Origin: CBFHND01 sp965657085
GTDB taxonomy: Bacteria; Pseudomonadota; Alphaproteobacteria; Rhodobacterales; Rhodobacteraceae
NCBI GenBank assembly: GCA_965657085.1
Contig: CBFHND010000012.1
Location: forward strand, 37,567 to 101,566
Length of the DNA: 64,000 nucleotides
Direction: 5' to 3'
How positions within the stretch are numbered: the first letter of the stretch is position 1; every line of letters begins with the position of its first letter. The translations under genes were made by a program, and so were the position numbers. This document shows positions 43,362-50,360 of this stretch, piece by piece. Under the pieces are notes generated by a model. The model was given only the letters and a program-made list of their open reading frames with translations, was not told the origin of the DNA and ran no database searches.

Positions 43362-44237
43362 ATGGAGCGGTCCACGCATAACAGCTGGCCGAACGCAGAG
43401 CTGTCGCGGCAGGTGCGCGGCCCCGTGCATCTTTGGCATGTTCAGGAAAGCGGGAAAGGACCACTGGTCCTGCTGCTGCACGGCGCGGGCGGCAGCGTGC
43501 ACAGCTATGCAGGATTGATCCCCCTGATGGCAGAACACTTTCACGTCGTGGCAATTGATCTGCCCGGGCACGGATTTACACGATTGGGCGCGCGCAACAG
43601 GTCCGGCCTGCCGCAGATGGCCGAAGACATCTGGGCCCTCTGCCAAAATCAGGGCTGGATACCGGATACAATCGTCGGCCATTCGGCCGGTGGTGCAATC
43701 GCGCTTGAGATCTCGCGTCGCTATCTGTCCCCGCGGGGACATCTCCACGGTGTCGTGGGCATCAACGCTGCACTGGGCGCGTTCAAAGGCGTGGCCGGGG
43801 TTCTTTTTCCGGCGCTGGCAAAACTGCTGACGGTTCTGCCTTTCAGCGCACGGCTGTTCGCCTCTGCGTCTCAATCAGAGGATCGAATTCAGAGCCTAAT
43901 AAGCTCAACAGGCTCTGAATTAGACACTCAGCAGATCGCACTTTATCGTCAACTGGTCTCTGATTCCGATCATGTGAAAGGTGCGATGCAGATGATGGCT
44001 CAATGGCAACTGGATGCGCTATTGTCCGCGCTTCCAGACTTGCCAACCCCATGTCTGTTGATTGCATCCAGCGGAGACAAAACGGTGCCTGCCTCTGTGT
44101 CCAAGGAGGCGGCAGAGCATTTGCCGAATGCCCAACTGATCACCATTCCCGATCTTGGGCACCTCGTGCACGAAGAAGACCCGGACCAGATCGCAGAGAT
44201 GATCCGCGACTTTGCAGATCATTTGCTGCTGAGTTGA
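43362..44237 (+). CDS. bchO: BchO, alpha/beta hydrolase-fold protein of Mg chelation
   Basis: A 291-residue alpha/beta hydrolase-like protein with HGAGGSVHSYAG, nucleophile elbow GHSAGG and a late His in DLGHLVHEED. BchO always follows bchID in purple bacteria and is thought to help Mg chelatase, although no reaction is proven. It is the last gene of crtA-bchIDO; no terminator is seen and its end overlaps parB on the other strand by 19 bp. It contains a perfect 12-bp inverted repeat (43886-43921) and a candidate parS copy. Confidence 0.92.
   Translation: MERSTHNSWPNAELSRQVRGPVHLWHVQESGKGPLVLLLHGAGGSVHSYAGLIPLMAEHFHVVAIDLPGHGFTRLGARNRSGLPQMAEDIWALCQNQGWIPDTIVGHSAGGAIALEISRRYLSPRGHLHGVVGINAALGAFKGVAGVLFPALAKLLTVLPFSARLFASASQSEDRIQSLISSTGSELDTQQIALYRQLVSDSDHVKGAMQMMAQWQLDALLSALPDLPTPCLLIASSGDKTVPASVSKEAAEHLPNAQLITIPDLGHLVHEEDPDQIAEMIRDFADHLLLS
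43726..43741. repeat. Candidate parS palindrome, copy 2 (inside bchO)
   Basis: Perfect copy of TGTCCCCGCGGGGACA, here read in a different frame (L-S-P-R-G-H) from the copies in bchD and parB. Conservation of the DNA while the encoded peptide differs argues that the DNA itself is selected. Confidence 0.65.
43886..43921 (+). repeat. Perfect 12-bp inverted repeat inside bchO
   Basis: AATTCAGAGCCT (43886-43897) and AGGCTCTGAATT (43910-43921) are exact reverse complements with a 12-nt loop; a second small repeat CCTCTG/CAGAGG lies at 43861-43881. The stretch is AT-richer than its surroundings. The encoded peptide still looks like BchO, so it is not an insertion. Confidence 0.6.
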
Positions 44238-45283
44238 TCCAAGAAACTTCGCAGCGCGCTTTCCAGGCGACGCGCGTCCATTGATCCGAAATCACGGTCC
44301 AACTGCACCTCGATACGGCCCTGTGACGCCGTGCATTTGGCAACGCCTTCGGGCCGGTTCAGACGGATCGTCGTTTTGGCGCTTGCGCGCGGTGCCGGGG
44401 CTGGGGCAGGGGCTGCCTTTGCTGGCGTTGCCGCAGCAAGCGAGGCGGCCAGAACCTGTAATTCGACCTCTGCCGTTCTGGCCACGGTCTGGGATAGAAC
44501 CGCCTTGATCTGTGCGGCAAGTCTTGGAGTTTCATCCAAAGCCTTGACCAACTTCAGGCCCAGCGACCGGGGGATCGCCTCTGCATGCTCCAGCGAATCT
44601 CCAAGCTGATGCAGCAGAACAGTAAAATGACGAATGTAGCTGCGCTTTTGCCGCCCTGAAGACGCGAACAGAACATCCACGGCATCACGTGGGGTCATAC
44701 TGGTCTTGGCCGCATAAGACAGGGCCAGTTGGGCCATTTCGGCAAAGGAAATATCCCGACGCACGAGGTTCTCGTCGACCATCCGCCGATAGAGCAAATC
44801 AAGCTCTGCGCCCTTGGCCTGAAGGGTCGCCGGAATGCGCGCAAAGCTGTCGTCGCCCGTTTCCTCGAACAGTTCGCGATAGGCTGACAGGCGCCGAAAC
44901 CCCTGCACAAGCTCATAGCCCGATCCGGTATCTTCGACGTGGATCGGGTTGCTTAGTCCGATGGCCCGGATCGAGGCCTTGAGCTCATCCAGTTCGGGAT
45001 CGCGCGTGGCTGATCGGTCACGGATCAGCTTGCTTGTTCGAACCTCCGACAAGGGGACGCGGGCCACGATCGCGCCGTCCTTTTTCAGACTGACGTATTC
45101 ATGTGCGAGCCTGTCATTCTCGGCCCGAATGGCGGCCTCGGCCTGTTGCCGTTCGGTAAGGGCAGAGGCGTTTTCGCTGATCGCGGCGGCCATGGGACCA
45201 CGGCGGCCATCACCCTCTGTCCCCGCGGGGACAGATGACTCGTCAACGTCGAAGTCGATGTCGAAAACCCGGCGCTTGCTCAT
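44219..45283 (-). CDS. parB: ParB-family partition protein
   Basis: A 354-residue ParB/Spo0J-like protein. The N-terminal ParB domain starts near VPLSEVRTSKLIRDRS and contains the box LVQGFRRLSAYREL (GFRR in place of GERR); the DNA-binding helix-turn-helix region with RRDISFAEMAQLALSYAAK follows. There is an Ala/Pro-rich linker (about 290-310) before the C-terminal dimerisation region. ATG 45283 overlaps the parA stop as ATGA, so parAB is an operon. It is convergent to bchO with a 19-bp overlap. It should bind a palindromic centromere; a candidate palindrome lies in its own 5' coding part. Confidence 0.88.
   Translation of the reverse strand: MSKRRVFDIDFDVDESSVPAGTEGDGRRGPMAAAISENASALTERQQAEAAIRAENDRLAHEYVSLKKDGAIVARVPLSEVRTSKLIRDRSATRDPELDELKASIRAIGLSNPIHVEDTGSGYELVQGFRRLSAYRELFEETGDDSFARIPATLQAKGAELDLLYRRMVDENLVRRDISFAEMAQLALSYAAKTSMTPRDAVDVLFASSGRQKRSYIRHFTVLLHQLGDSLEHAEAIPRSLGLKLVKALDETPRLAAQIKAVLSQTVARTAEVELQVLAASLAAATPAKAAPAPAPAPRASAKTTIRLNRPEGVAKCTASQGRIEVQLDRDFGSMDARRLESALRSFLDQLSSK
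45216..45235. repeat. Candidate parS palindrome, copy 3 (inside parB), extended to 20 bp
   Basis: TCTGTCCCCGCGGGGACAGA is a perfect 20-bp palindrome containing the same 16-bp core as the bchD and bchO copies. It falls about 50 bp after the parB start codon. Being the longest, it may be the primary ParB loading site. Confidence 0.7.
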
Positions 45284-46584
45284 TGTGTGTCCTCCAGCTG
45301 ATCCCATGCGGTGACAAGGTTGTCCTTGAATTCCTCGTAGGCCTGATCGAATGACGCGCGCGCGCGGCGCCACGTTTCACGTGTCATGTCGCGGTAATCG
45401 ATCTCGTATATCGACGACAGGAACCGCCCGGACTGTTCGACCGCGCGCGTCATCTCGATCGGGTGTTCCGCCATGCGGTCGCCGAACACCTTTTCAAAGG
45501 CGGCCTGCATCGCCTTGTGCAGGTCGTTGTTCGGCTCGAAGCGGGTCAAGAGGAAGCGCAGGTCCAGAAACGCCTTGGGCAGCTTCATCGTGCCCTCCGG
45601 CACCAGCCCGGAAAACCGGCCCAGATCCTCCAGCGCTTCGGCCAATTGCCCGATGAAGGATGTGGTGCTGTCGTATTCCCAATAGCCGGGGCCGGACGGG
45701 ATATAGAGCATGTCCGCCGCAAAAACGGCGTTCATCGATTGGTAGCCAATGGCCGGTGGACAGTCGAACAGGATCAGATCGTAAGCATCCGGTGGCAGTT
45801 GATCGAGGAAGCGTGAGACCGCGGCAAAGAAGGACCATTCGGGGTTCATATGCCGGTATTGCGCGCTGGCAAATTCGACAAAGGCCGCGTTGGCGCAACT
45901 GGGCACGATATCGATCGTTGGCCAATTAGTGGGCTTGATGAAGTCCGAGGCGCGCAGACCGCTCAATCCCATTTCGGTTATCGCCACAGGCAGCCGCCGC
46001 TGGGGCAGGGTGGCACCCGATTCCGCGCCGCGGGCGGCACTGTTCATGCGCTCTGTTTCGACCGCCAGGTCGCGTGCCATGATGCCCCAGACGGTATATT
46101 CCTCGGCCACATCACTCAGACCCATCGAATGGCTCAACGTTGCCTGCGGGTCAAAGTCCACGCACAGAACCCGGTATCCATCCAGCGCGGCAGCATGGGC
46201 AAAATGAAGCGCGACAGTCGACTTGCCTGCGCCACCCTTGAAGTTGGCCACAGCGGCCCTCATGGCACGCTTGCCCGCAGGGCGCGGGGGCATCAGCGAT
46301 TTGCGATTGACCTTGAGCCTACGGCGCAGGGTGTTGATTTCGTCCAGGCTGTACCAACGCTGGCGGCCGTCCTCCTCGACCACCCCCTGAGGCAGCGAGG
46401 GATCGGCGGCCAACCGGCCCCGCAAAGTCGATTGGTTGACCTTGAAGATCAGCTCGGCCACCTCCCAGCTGGAAAAACGGCGCAGTGTTTTTTCGTTCTG
46501 CGGTGAATAGGTCTGCTGCCGGATGAACCCCTGCATTTTCAGGGATTGCGCCTGCAGTTTTGCCAGATCGGTGTGAGTGAACAT
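45280..46584 (-). CDS. parA: ParA-family partition ATPase with N-terminal helix-turn-helix
   Basis: A 434-residue type Ia ParA. The first 110 residues carry a MerR-like helix-turn-helix (FSSWEVAELIFKVNQSTLRGRL) and a linker, as in ParA proteins that repress their own operon. The deviant Walker A is NFKGGAGKST and Walker B is LILFDCPPAIG. ATP-driven movement of ParB-bound DNA is the expected role. It is divergent from the replication gene across a 466-bp region with inverted and direct repeats. Type and order (parA-parB next to a DnaA-like initiator) suit Rhodobacterales plasmids. Confidence 0.9.
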   Translation of the reverse strand: MFTHTDLAKLQAQSLKMQGFIRQQTYSPQNEKTLRRFSSWEVAELIFKVNQSTLRGRLAADPSLPQGVVEEDGRQRWYSLDEINTLRRRLKVNRKSLMPPRPAGKRAMRAAVANFKGGAGKSTVALHFAHAAALDGYRVLCVDFDPQATLSHSMGLSDVAEEYTVWGIMARDLAVETERMNSAARGAESGATLPQRRLPVAITEMGLSGLRASDFIKPTNWPTIDIVPSCANAAFVEFASAQYRHMNPEWSFFAAVSRFLDQLPPDAYDLILFDCPPAIGYQSMNAVFAADMLYIPSGPGYWEYDSTTSFIGQLAEALEDLGRFSGLVPEGTMKLPKAFLDLRFLLTRFEPNNDLHKAMQAAFEKVFGDRMAEHPIEMTRAVEQSGRFLSSIYEIDYRDMTRETWRRARASFDQAYEEFKDNLVTAWDQLEDTQ

Positions 46585-46603
46585 GAGGGCCTGTCTTTTC
46601 TGC

Positions 46604-46619
46604 TGTCCCCGCCGGGACG
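46604..46619. repeat. Degenerate parS-like site upstream of parA
   Basis: TGTCCCCGCCGGGACG matches 14 of 16 bases of the palindrome found in bchD, bchO and parB. It lies 20 bp upstream of the parA start and may serve ParAB autoregulation or be a weak centromere. Confidence 0.5.
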
Positions 46620-46620
46620 C

Positions 46621-46656
46621 TTTTTCGCTGTTTTCCCGGTTTTACGCTGATTTGCC
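46621..46656. repeat. Imperfect 17-bp direct repeat (iteron-like), period 19 bp
   Basis: TTTTTCGCTGTTTTCCC (46621-46637) and TTTTACGCTGATTTGCC (46640-46656) agree at 14 of 17 positions. The following AAAACGCAAAAGCG is nearly the reverse complement of the first unit with its left flank, so the segment could also fold. It is a candidate ParA operator or initiator-binding site. Confidence 0.5.
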
Positions 46657-46779
46657 GAAAAACGCAAAAGCGAATATGCTCACTCAAGCAGTCAGATGAA
46701 CAGGTTTACACACGCATCTTGCCCAGAAGGCGTGATTCGAAGACCGCTCATAGCTTGATCCGTACCCCTACAAGATTTT

Positions 46780-46857
46780 GGGGACAGTATTTGCCCAGCC
46801 ACAGCCAATAGGGTGACAGAACTGGCCGAATAGGGGACGCCTTTGATGTCACCCTAT
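46780..46857. repeat. Inverted repeat and related GGG(T/G)GACA motifs near the origin
   Basis: ATAGGGTGACA (46808-46818) and TGTCACCCTAT (46847-46857) form a perfect 11-bp inverted repeat. A related ATAGGGGAC lies between them (46830-46838) and GGGGACAG precedes them (46780-46787). Four related units in 78 bp suggest binding of one protein, most likely the replication initiator. Confidence 0.6.
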
Positions 46858-47050
46858 ACCAGAGAACCAATATTTCTTTTTGATTTTGAAAGGATTTGGC
46901 GGCCAAACACACAGAGTTCTTGACAGAATCGCAAGAACGGACGCAAATCAGGACATACAAACGAAAAGCGGCCAGAACCGCTGTGGCATCGCACAGATGC
47001 ATCCGAGGCAATGACGCCGGACAGGCGACTACAACACAATGAGGGCAGCC

Positions 47051-47737
47051 ATGCTTTCCACGAAACCGGTGGGTCGTGGGGCTTCTGCGCGCAAGTATGA
47101 TTTGCTGACGGCATTGGGCACACATGCTCTTGCACAAGGCAAACATGATCAGCGCCGAATTCTACGACTGATGACTTTGATAACCGCACGCTACAATTGG
47201 GCGCGTGACGAGCTGACCATAGGGCAGGCCGAGATCGCTCGGCTTTGGTCCGTCGACGCGCGGACGGTGAAACGAGAGATTGCCACGCTTCGAGGCAAAG
47301 GGTGGCTGGTCATAAAACGTGCAGGCGCACGGGGCAGGGTGGCCACTTACGGTCTGGCCCTTGACTTGATGTGGCGCGACACGGCGGCGGAGTGGGCAAA
47401 TGTGGGTCCGGATTTCGAGGTCCGCGTCGCGCTGTCTGATCCTCAACAGGATGCGACTGTGGTTCCCTTGCGCGGTAACAGCCATGTCCCGCCGCCTGAG
47501 CCTTCTGATGGCTCAGAGTGGTCTGTGGCACGTTCCTTGCTGCACAGTGACGACGCGGGCCTTTACGCCTCGTGGATTGCCGGGTTGGAGCGTGCGGAAA
47601 GGGTAGGGGGCATTCTGACGCTCAGAGCACCCTCACGCTTTCACGCGGCCTACATCCAGACTCATTTGGAACGGCGGGTTCTGGCGGCATGTCAGGACGT
47701 GGACGCGGATGTATCAGAATTGCGCATCATCACATGA
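47051..47737 (+). CDS. DnaA-like plasmid replication initiator
   Basis: A 228-residue protein. The first part has a winged-helix pattern (LTIGQAEIARLWSVDARTVKREIATLRGKGWL). The C-terminal 75 residues (WSVARSLLHSDDAGLYASWIAGLERAER..ILTLRAPSRFHAAYIQTHLERRV) resemble the N-terminal domain of chromosomal DnaA, with no AAA+ ATPase and no DnaA box-binding domain. This is the make-up of the DnaA-like initiators described for Rhodobacterales plasmids. AGGG precedes ATG 47051; ATG 47039 is an alternative. It is divergent from parAB and convergent with cycA. Confidence 0.8.
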   Translation: MLSTKPVGRGASARKYDLLTALGTHALAQGKHDQRRILRLMTLITARYNWARDELTIGQAEIARLWSVDARTVKREIATLRGKGWLVIKRAGARGRVATYGLALDLMWRDTAAEWANVGPDFEVRVALSDPQQDATVVPLRGNSHVPPPEPSDGSEWSVARSLLHSDDAGLYASWIAGLERAERVGGILTLRAPSRFHAAYIQTHLERRVLAACQDVDADVSELRIIT

Positions 47738-47739
47738 AA

Positions 47740-47771
47740 AAAGGCCGTCGCGATCAATTGCAACGGCCTTT
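47740..47771. terminator. Bidirectional terminator between rep and cycA
   Basis: AAAGGCCGT and ACGGCCTTT are perfect 9-bp arms with a 14-nt loop, flanked by A-run on the left and T on the right. It follows the rep stop by two bases and the cycA stop by 21 bases, so it can end both convergent transcripts and insulates the replicon core from the right PGC arm. Confidence 0.8.
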
Positions 47772-47792
47772 CCAAGTAAAACATAAGGCGGA

Positions 47793-48260
47793 TCAGCTGT
47801 CGGAGCTGGTTTCCGTCGCTTCGGTTTCTTCTTCTGCCATCTCCGGGCCAACGGACTTCAGATAGGCCGCGACGTCCTCGCCACCTTTCTTCAGTTTGAA
47901 GGCCATCTTCGACTTCGCCTTGCTGTCATCAAGATAGGCGCGCAGGAAGGCACGCGGATCGGCTGTGTACTCGGCCAGGTTCGCTTCGTCCCAGACCAAA
48001 CCGGCTTCGCCTGCGGCCACGAGGTCAGCACCATAGCGGAAGCCTTCGACCATACCCGCCTGACGGCCGATAACGCCGTAAAGGTTCGGACCGCTTTTCC
48101 CGCCTTTGACGATGACATTGTCGCCATCCACGATCATGTGACAGGCTTTGCATTTGTTGAAAGTCTTTTCGCCAGCCTCAGCGTCACCGGTGGCATGGCC
48201 ATCGGCAAAAGCAGGGGCTGCAAAGGACAACGCCACGAGGGCAGCGAATATACGGGTCAT
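47793..48260 (-). CDS. cycA: Cytochrome c2 family periplasmic electron carrier
   Basis: A 155-residue class I cytochrome c. Residues 1-19 are a signal peptide (cut after AFA); haem attachment is CKACH and a likely Met ligand is in KSKMAFKL. It carries electrons from cytochrome bc1 to the reaction-centre cytochrome or to oxidases. After the cytochrome fold (ending VAAYLKSVGP) it has an extra acidic tail, EMAEEETEATETSSDS. It follows hemA in the same direction with its own likely promoter. Confidence 0.9.
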   Translation of the reverse strand: MTRIFAALVALSFAAPAFADGHATGDAEAGEKTFNKCKACHMIVDGDNVIVKGGKSGPNLYGVIGRQAGMVEGFRYGADLVAAGEAGLVWDEANLAEYTADPRAFLRAYLDDSKAKSKMAFKLKKGGEDVAAYLKSVGPEMAEEETEATETSSDS

Positions 48261-48289
48261 ATTTGGTCTCCGTTGAAGTTGCTGGTTCC

Positions 48290-48317
48290 ATACTTAGCAC
48301 CCCAACGGGAGTGTCAA
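48290..48317 (-). promoter_or_regulatory. Likely sigma-70 promoter of cycA
   Basis: On the minus strand TTGACA (plus 48312-48317), 16-bp spacer, AAGTAT (plus 48290-48295), 30 bp before the cycA start and in the 74-bp gap after hemA. No PpsR box is seen. Confidence 0.5.
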
Positions 48318-48334
48318 CCGAAGGTTTTTCACAT

Positions 48335-49549
48335 TTACGCCACAGCGTGGGAAATCGCGCATTGTTTCCACAGCTCTTTCAGCGCCAGAACGAGGTGTTC
48401 GATGTCATCGATGCTGTGCATGGGCGATGGCGTAAAGCGCAGCCGCTCCGTGCCCTTGGGCACCGTGGGGTAGTTGATAGGCTGCACGTAGACGCCATAT
48501 CGCTGCATCAGGTAATCGGCGATCATCCGGCATTTGACCGGATCCTTGATCATCACGGGGATGATGTGGCTGTCGTTCTTCAGATGCGGGATGCCCTCCT
48601 GATCCAGCCGCTTGCGCAGATAGGCGACGCGCTCGCGTTGCAGCGTGCGTTCGGTGTTGGACGTCTTGAGGTGCCGGATCGATGTCTGCGCCGCGGCCGC
48701 CACGGCTGGGGGCAGGGCGGTGGTGAATATGAAACCGGATGCGAACGACCGGACAAAGTCACACAGCGCCTCAGAGCCGGTGACATAGCCGCCTACAACA
48801 CCGTAGGCCTTGCCCAGGGTGCCTTCGATCAGGGTGATGCGGTCGGCCAGCCCTTCGCGCTCCGACACGCCTCCGCCGCGCGGGCCGTAGAGGCCCACGG
48901 CGTGCACTTCGTCCAGGTAGGTCATGGCTCCGTGCTTCTCGGCCACTTCGACGATTTCCTGCATCGGGCAAATGTCGCCATCCATCGAATAGACTGATTC
49001 AAATGCCACGATCTTGGGCGCGTTGGCAGGCAGGGCGGACAGCTTGCGATCCAGGTCTTCGGGGTCGTTGTGCTTCCAGATCACCTTGGACGCACGCGAG
49101 TGGCGTATGCCTTCGATCATCGAAGCATGGTTTTGTTCGTCACTCAGGATCACCGCATCAGGCAGGCGCGATCCCAGCGTGCTGAGTGCGGCCCAGTTCG
49201 ACACGTACCCGGACGTGAACAGCAGGGCGCTTTCTTTGCCGTGCAGGTCGGCCAATTCGGCCTCAAGCTGCTTGTGAGCGTGGTTGGTGCCCGAAATGTT
49301 GCGCGTGCCGCCCGCACCTGCGCCACAGGCGTCAATCGCCGTTTTCATCGCGGCGGTTACATCCGGATGCTGACCCATGCCGAGGTAGTCGTTGGAACAC
49401 CACACGGTCACTTGGTCGGGGGCGTCCTCGTCATGGCATCGCGCCTTCGGAAAGGCCCCGGCCTTGCGCTCCAGTTCGGCGAAGATGCGATAGTTGCCTT
49501 CGTCCTTGAGTGTGTCGATCTGTGTTTGGAACAGCGCATCAAAGTCCAT
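48335..49549 (-). CDS. hemA: 5-Aminolevulinate synthase
   Basis: A 404-residue PLP enzyme of the C4 (Shemin) route, condensing glycine and succinyl-CoA, the first step of tetrapyrrole synthesis. The PLP lysine is in EGTLGKAYG, with DEVHAVGLYGPRGGGVSE and GGTRNISGT as further signatures. It is complete. It overlaps puhE by 11 bp. A PGC-linked hemA allows extra 5-aminolevulinate supply when bacteriochlorophyll is made; another chromosomal copy is likely but not visible here. Confidence 0.95.
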   Translation of the reverse strand: MDFDALFQTQIDTLKDEGNYRIFAELERKAGAFPKARCHDEDAPDQVTVWCSNDYLGMGQHPDVTAAMKTAIDACGAGAGGTRNISGTNHAHKQLEAELADLHGKESALLFTSGYVSNWAALSTLGSRLPDAVILSDEQNHASMIEGIRHSRASKVIWKHNDPEDLDRKLSALPANAPKIVAFESVYSMDGDICPMQEIVEVAEKHGAMTYLDEVHAVGLYGPRGGGVSEREGLADRITLIEGTLGKAYGVVGGYVTGSEALCDFVRSFASGFIFTTALPPAVAAAAQTSIRHLKTSNTERTLQRERVAYLRKRLDQEGIPHLKNDSHIIPVMIKDPVKCRMIADYLMQRYGVYVQPINYPTVPKGTERLRFTPSPMHSIDDIEHLVLALKELWKQCAISHAVA

Positions 49550-50360
49550 GATGTCCCCCCTGTTGAGTGTTTTGGTTGTTTTGGTTTTGTGTTGGCCGGT
49601 CGGCCGGAAGCATCCAGCGCCACAGGCGTTCGTCGGGAATGGGCAAGACCATCACCCAATGTTCAAGCAGTGCCAGTGCAGTGATTGCAGTCAGCAGGGC
49701 AAAGCCTGCGAGCGATCCAGACGTGGGTGCTGCGTATAGCCGTTCGAGCCAACAGGCGACGGCAAAGGTCAGTGCAGTGACAGAGATCGGAAAGACAAAG
49801 TTCATGCGCCGCTCGCGGAAATGGCTGGGCAGATGTGACAGCGCGCGCGGAAGGAATTCGACGTGAATGCGCGGTACGCCAAAGAACAGGTTCAGCTTGG
49901 CGCTGATGCGTGCAAAGAACAGAACTGCGAAGGTCCAGACACCAAAGGCGTTGGCGGCATCTGCACCGATCAGGAACAGCACAACAAAGGCGCTGGCCAG
50001 CAGCATCTCGTGATAGGCCAGCGTACCCCATGCCCGGATGAACCGTTCCCATTCGGGCGTATTCGGGGGCAGGGGGGACAAGTTCGGGCCAGTGATGATG
50101 CCCGTCAGAAACGCCAGTTCGATCCACCCCCAGATTGCCAGCGCTGACAGGAAGGCGACATAGACCCCGAGGATGGTTTCGTTGGGCAAGGACCACCAGA
50201 ACCCGTAACCGCCCAGAACCAACACAGGCAGCCCCAAAATCACAGTCATGCGCCGTGCCATCAGCCCGGACCTGTCGGCGTATTTCACAGCCATGAGGAT
50301 CGTCCCGGTGGAAAACCACCAGACGAACAGGGCAATCATGGCTGCGATCCAGGGGCTCAT
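49539..50360 (-). CDS. puhE: Photosynthetic complex assembly protein PuhE
   Basis: A 273-residue membrane protein with about six to seven hydrophobic helices (DUF3623 type), including NLFFGVPRIHVEFLPRALSHLPSHF, the best-known family stretch. It affects bacteriochlorophyll output and reaction-centre assembly in Rhodobacter. The C-terminus is polar and Gln/Asn-rich and lies over the hemA start. It begins on the last base of the acsF stop. Confidence 0.92.
   Translation of the reverse strand: MSPWIAAMIALFVWWFSTGTILMAVKYADRSGLMARRMTVILGLPVLVLGGYGFWWSLPNETILGVYVAFLSALAIWGWIELAFLTGIITGPNLSPLPPNTPEWERFIRAWGTLAYHEMLLASAFVVLFLIGADAANAFGVWTFAVLFFARISAKLNLFFGVPRIHVEFLPRALSHLPSHFRERRMNFVFPISVTALTFAVACWLERLYAAPTSGSLAGFALLTAITALALLEHWVMVLPIPDERLWRWMLPADRPTQNQNNQNTQQGGHHGL

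Larger units (their letters stand above)
46585..47050. other. Putative replication origin and parA/rep control region
   Basis: This 466-bp stretch between divergent parA and rep has no gene. It holds a degenerate parS-like palindrome (46604), a 17-bp direct repeat (46621-46656), a TTTACACAC resembling a DnaA box only loosely (46705), a family of GGG(T/G)GACA motifs with an 11-bp inverted repeat (46780-46857), an AT-rich run (about 46861-46892) that could melt, and a GTTCTTG/CAAGAAC inverted repeat over a TTGACA (46916-46938) that may be the rep promoter operator. Origin function is inferred from position beside rep. Confidence 0.6.

Noticed and set aside
46705..46713. TTTACACAC as a DnaA box
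   Set aside because: Too far from the TTATNCACA consensus and single; not enough to call a DnaA box.
45280..47737. repABC-type replicon
   Set aside because: parA and parB are present but no repC follows; the initiator is divergent, short and DnaA-like, so the module is not repABC.
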